64,000 nucleotides of DNA from Chromatiaceae bacterium. GTDB taxonomy: Bacteria > Pseudomonadota > Gammaproteobacteria > Chromatiales > Chromatiaceae. Position numbers and translations under genes: made by a program. Location: positions 68,431-132,430 of the forward strand of contig JACKMP010000008.1 in the NCBI GenBank assembly GCA_024235315.1, written 5' to 3'. How positions within the stretch are numbered: position 1 is the stretch's first letter; each line of letters starts with the position of its first letter. Below, piece by piece: positions 62,879 through 64,000 of the stretch. Below the pieces are notes generated by a model, which saw nothing but the letters and a program-made list of their open reading frames with translations, had not been told where the DNA came from and searched no databases.

Positions 62879-64000
62879 ATGCAGACAGCACTGGCCGACT
62901 TCATCAAGGACACCGCAGCCGGCCAAGAGGCCGACCGGATACTGCGCGCCTGTGTGCACTGCGGCTTCTGCACCGCCACGTGTCCGACCTACCAGCTGCT
63001 TGGCGACGAACTCGACGGCCCGCGTGGCCGAATCTATCAGATCAAGCAGGTCCTGGAGGGCGAGCCCGCCAGCCCCACGGTGCGCGAACACCTCGATCGC
63101 TGCCTGAGCTGCCGGTCTTGCGAGACCACCTGCCCGTCAGGCGTCGACTATCACCGCCTGCTGGATATCGGACGCGAGCAGGTTGAACGGCAGGTACCGC
63201 GCTCGCTTGCACAACGCGCACTGCGCAGGCTCCTGATCGAGGTCCTTGCATATCCGGCCCGGTTCACACCGCTATTGCGCATCGGACAGGGACTGCGCCC
63301 GCTGCTGCCTCCGGCGTTGCGCAAGCAGATTCCGATCGGCAGGAAAGTCCGTCGGCGCGCCGCCAACAACACCGCCCAGCGCCGCGTGCTGCTCCTGGAG
63401 GGCTGCGTGCAGCCCGGCCTTGCGCCGGAGATCAACGCCGCACTGGAGACCATCCTGGAGCGACTGGGGATCTCAGTGGCTCACACGCCGGGCGCCGGCT
63501 GCTGCGGCGCCCTGCCACAACACCTGAGTGACGGCGAGCGCGCACGCCACATGGCCCGGCGCAACATCGATGCCTGGTTTCCGCAAATCGAGGACGGGGC
63601 CGAAGCCCTGATCGTCACCGCCAGCGGCTGTGGTGCACATGTACAGGACTACGCTCATCTACTGGCGGACGACAGCGCCTACGCAGGCAAGGCGAAAAAG
63701 CTGGTCTCGCTACTGCGTGACCCGCTGCAGATCGTGCTTCAGGAACCGACAGAAAGGCTGCGGGTCAGGCCGCGCGCGGCACGTGTCGCCGTCCACACCC
63801 CGTGTACGCTGCAACATGCCCTGAAGCTCAATGGCGCCACCGAGAGACTGCTGCAGACACTCGGCTATCAGCTGAGCGCCGTCAGCGAAGGCCACCTGTG
63901 TTGCGGGTCTGCCGGTACCTATTCGATCCTGCAGCCGACGATTTCGAAACAACTGCGCCAACGCAAGCTGCACGCACTCAAGGCAGATCACCCGGACCTT
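62879..64000 (+). CDS. glcF: Glycolate oxidase iron-sulfur subunit GlcF (partial at window end)
   Basis: The frame from ATG 62879 is open to the window end, giving 374 residues without a stop. Two 4Fe-4S motifs lie at C25-x2-C28-x2-C31-x3-C35 and C75-x2-C78-x2-C81-x3-C85. Two CCG domains follow (GAGCCGALPQHL and HTPCTLQHA...GHLCCGSAGTYS). This is the GlcF subunit that passes electrons from GlcD/GlcE to the respiratory chain. The usual glcD and glcE are not directly upstream, where the SEL1 gene lies on the other strand. A GlcD-like gene is at 33684. Confidence 0.92.
   Translation, partial: MQTALADFIKDTAAGQEADRILRACVHCGFCTATCPTYQLLGDELDGPRGRIYQIKQVLEGEPASPTVREHLDRCLSCRSCETTCPSGVDYHRLLDIGREQVERQVPRSLAQRALRRLLIEVLAYPARFTPLLRIGQGLRPLLPPALRKQIPIGRKVRRRAANNTAQRRVLLLEGCVQPGLAPEINAALETILERLGISVAHTPGAGCCGALPQHLSDGERARHMARRNIDAWFPQIEDGAEALIVTASGCGAHVQDYAHLLADDSAYAGKAKKLVSLLRDPLQIVLQEPTERLRVRPRAARVAVHTPCTLQHALKLNGATERLLQTLGYQLSAVSEGHLCCGSAGTYSILQPTISKQLRQRKLHALKADHPDL

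Overview
The window looks like a chromosomal segment of a chemolithoautotrophic gammaproteobacterium, probably a sulfur-oxidising member of the Chromatiales or a relative. This is inferred from three things: high G+C; a backbone whose gene order matches the Pseudomonas-type mra/dcw region with its flanks (pilCD-coaE-zapD-yacG, secA, dciA, lpxC, ftsZ to mraZ, rnpB, rsmI, lpoA-yraN-diaA-dolP); and Calvin-cycle genes (proteobacterial phosphoribulokinase, and a Form I RuBisCO of the non-carboxysomal cbbLS-cbbQ-cbbO type with a divergent cbbR). An NhaD antiporter fits a marine or saline habitat.

Layout. 1-2651 (+): end of the type IV pilus genes pilC-pilD, then coaE, zapD and yacG. 2707-9171 (-): a small membrane protein, a Nudix/ThiE fusion, argJ, secA and an M23 peptidase ahead of secA. 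9257-9694 (+): dciA. 9766-28510 (-): lpxC, then the division and cell wall cluster from ftsZ back to mraZ. Almost every gene there overlaps the next by ATGA or TGATG. The one gap of any size, between murC and murB, is exactly filled by a 50-codon reading frame that overlaps both neighbours. Upstream of mraZ lie a near-consensus sigma70 promoter and three MraZ boxes at 10-bp pitch, then the RNase P RNA gene. 29261-36639: rsmI (-), diverging from lpoA-yraN-diaA-dolP, a glycolate-oxidase-like flavoprotein and nhaD (+). 36724-38378 (-): purK-purE.

38881-46391: prk with a FIST-domain sensor gene behind it (+), dxs (-), then olsB-olsA-GT4-PAP2 (+), a plausible phosphorus-free membrane-lipid operon. 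46441-46785 is a palindromic, non-coding, MITE-like element. 46863-48478 (+): a translationally coupled FAD oxidoreductase and YtqB/MnmM-type methyltransferase. 48557-56176: a secreted protein coupled to cbbR (-), and divergently cbbL-cbbS-cbbQ-(UPF0114 membrane protein)-cbbO (+). Intergenic repeats and a strong terminator lie inside this RuBisCO operon. 56639-64000: GYD-domain protein, small EF-hand protein, two unrecognised genes, histidine phosphatase, SRPBCC protein, MBL-fold hydrolase, DAHP synthase, SEL1-repeat protein and the start of glcF.

How the parts fit. Prk and RuBisCO form the committed steps of CO2 fixation, under CbbR control, with CbbQ/CbbO reactivating the enzyme. The glcD-like and glcF genes could salvage glycolate produced by RuBisCO oxygenation. 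The rest is mainly housekeeping: envelope growth, protein export, and arginine, purine, isoprenoid and aromatic biosynthesis. I saw no tRNA, prophage, IS transposase or CRISPR array.
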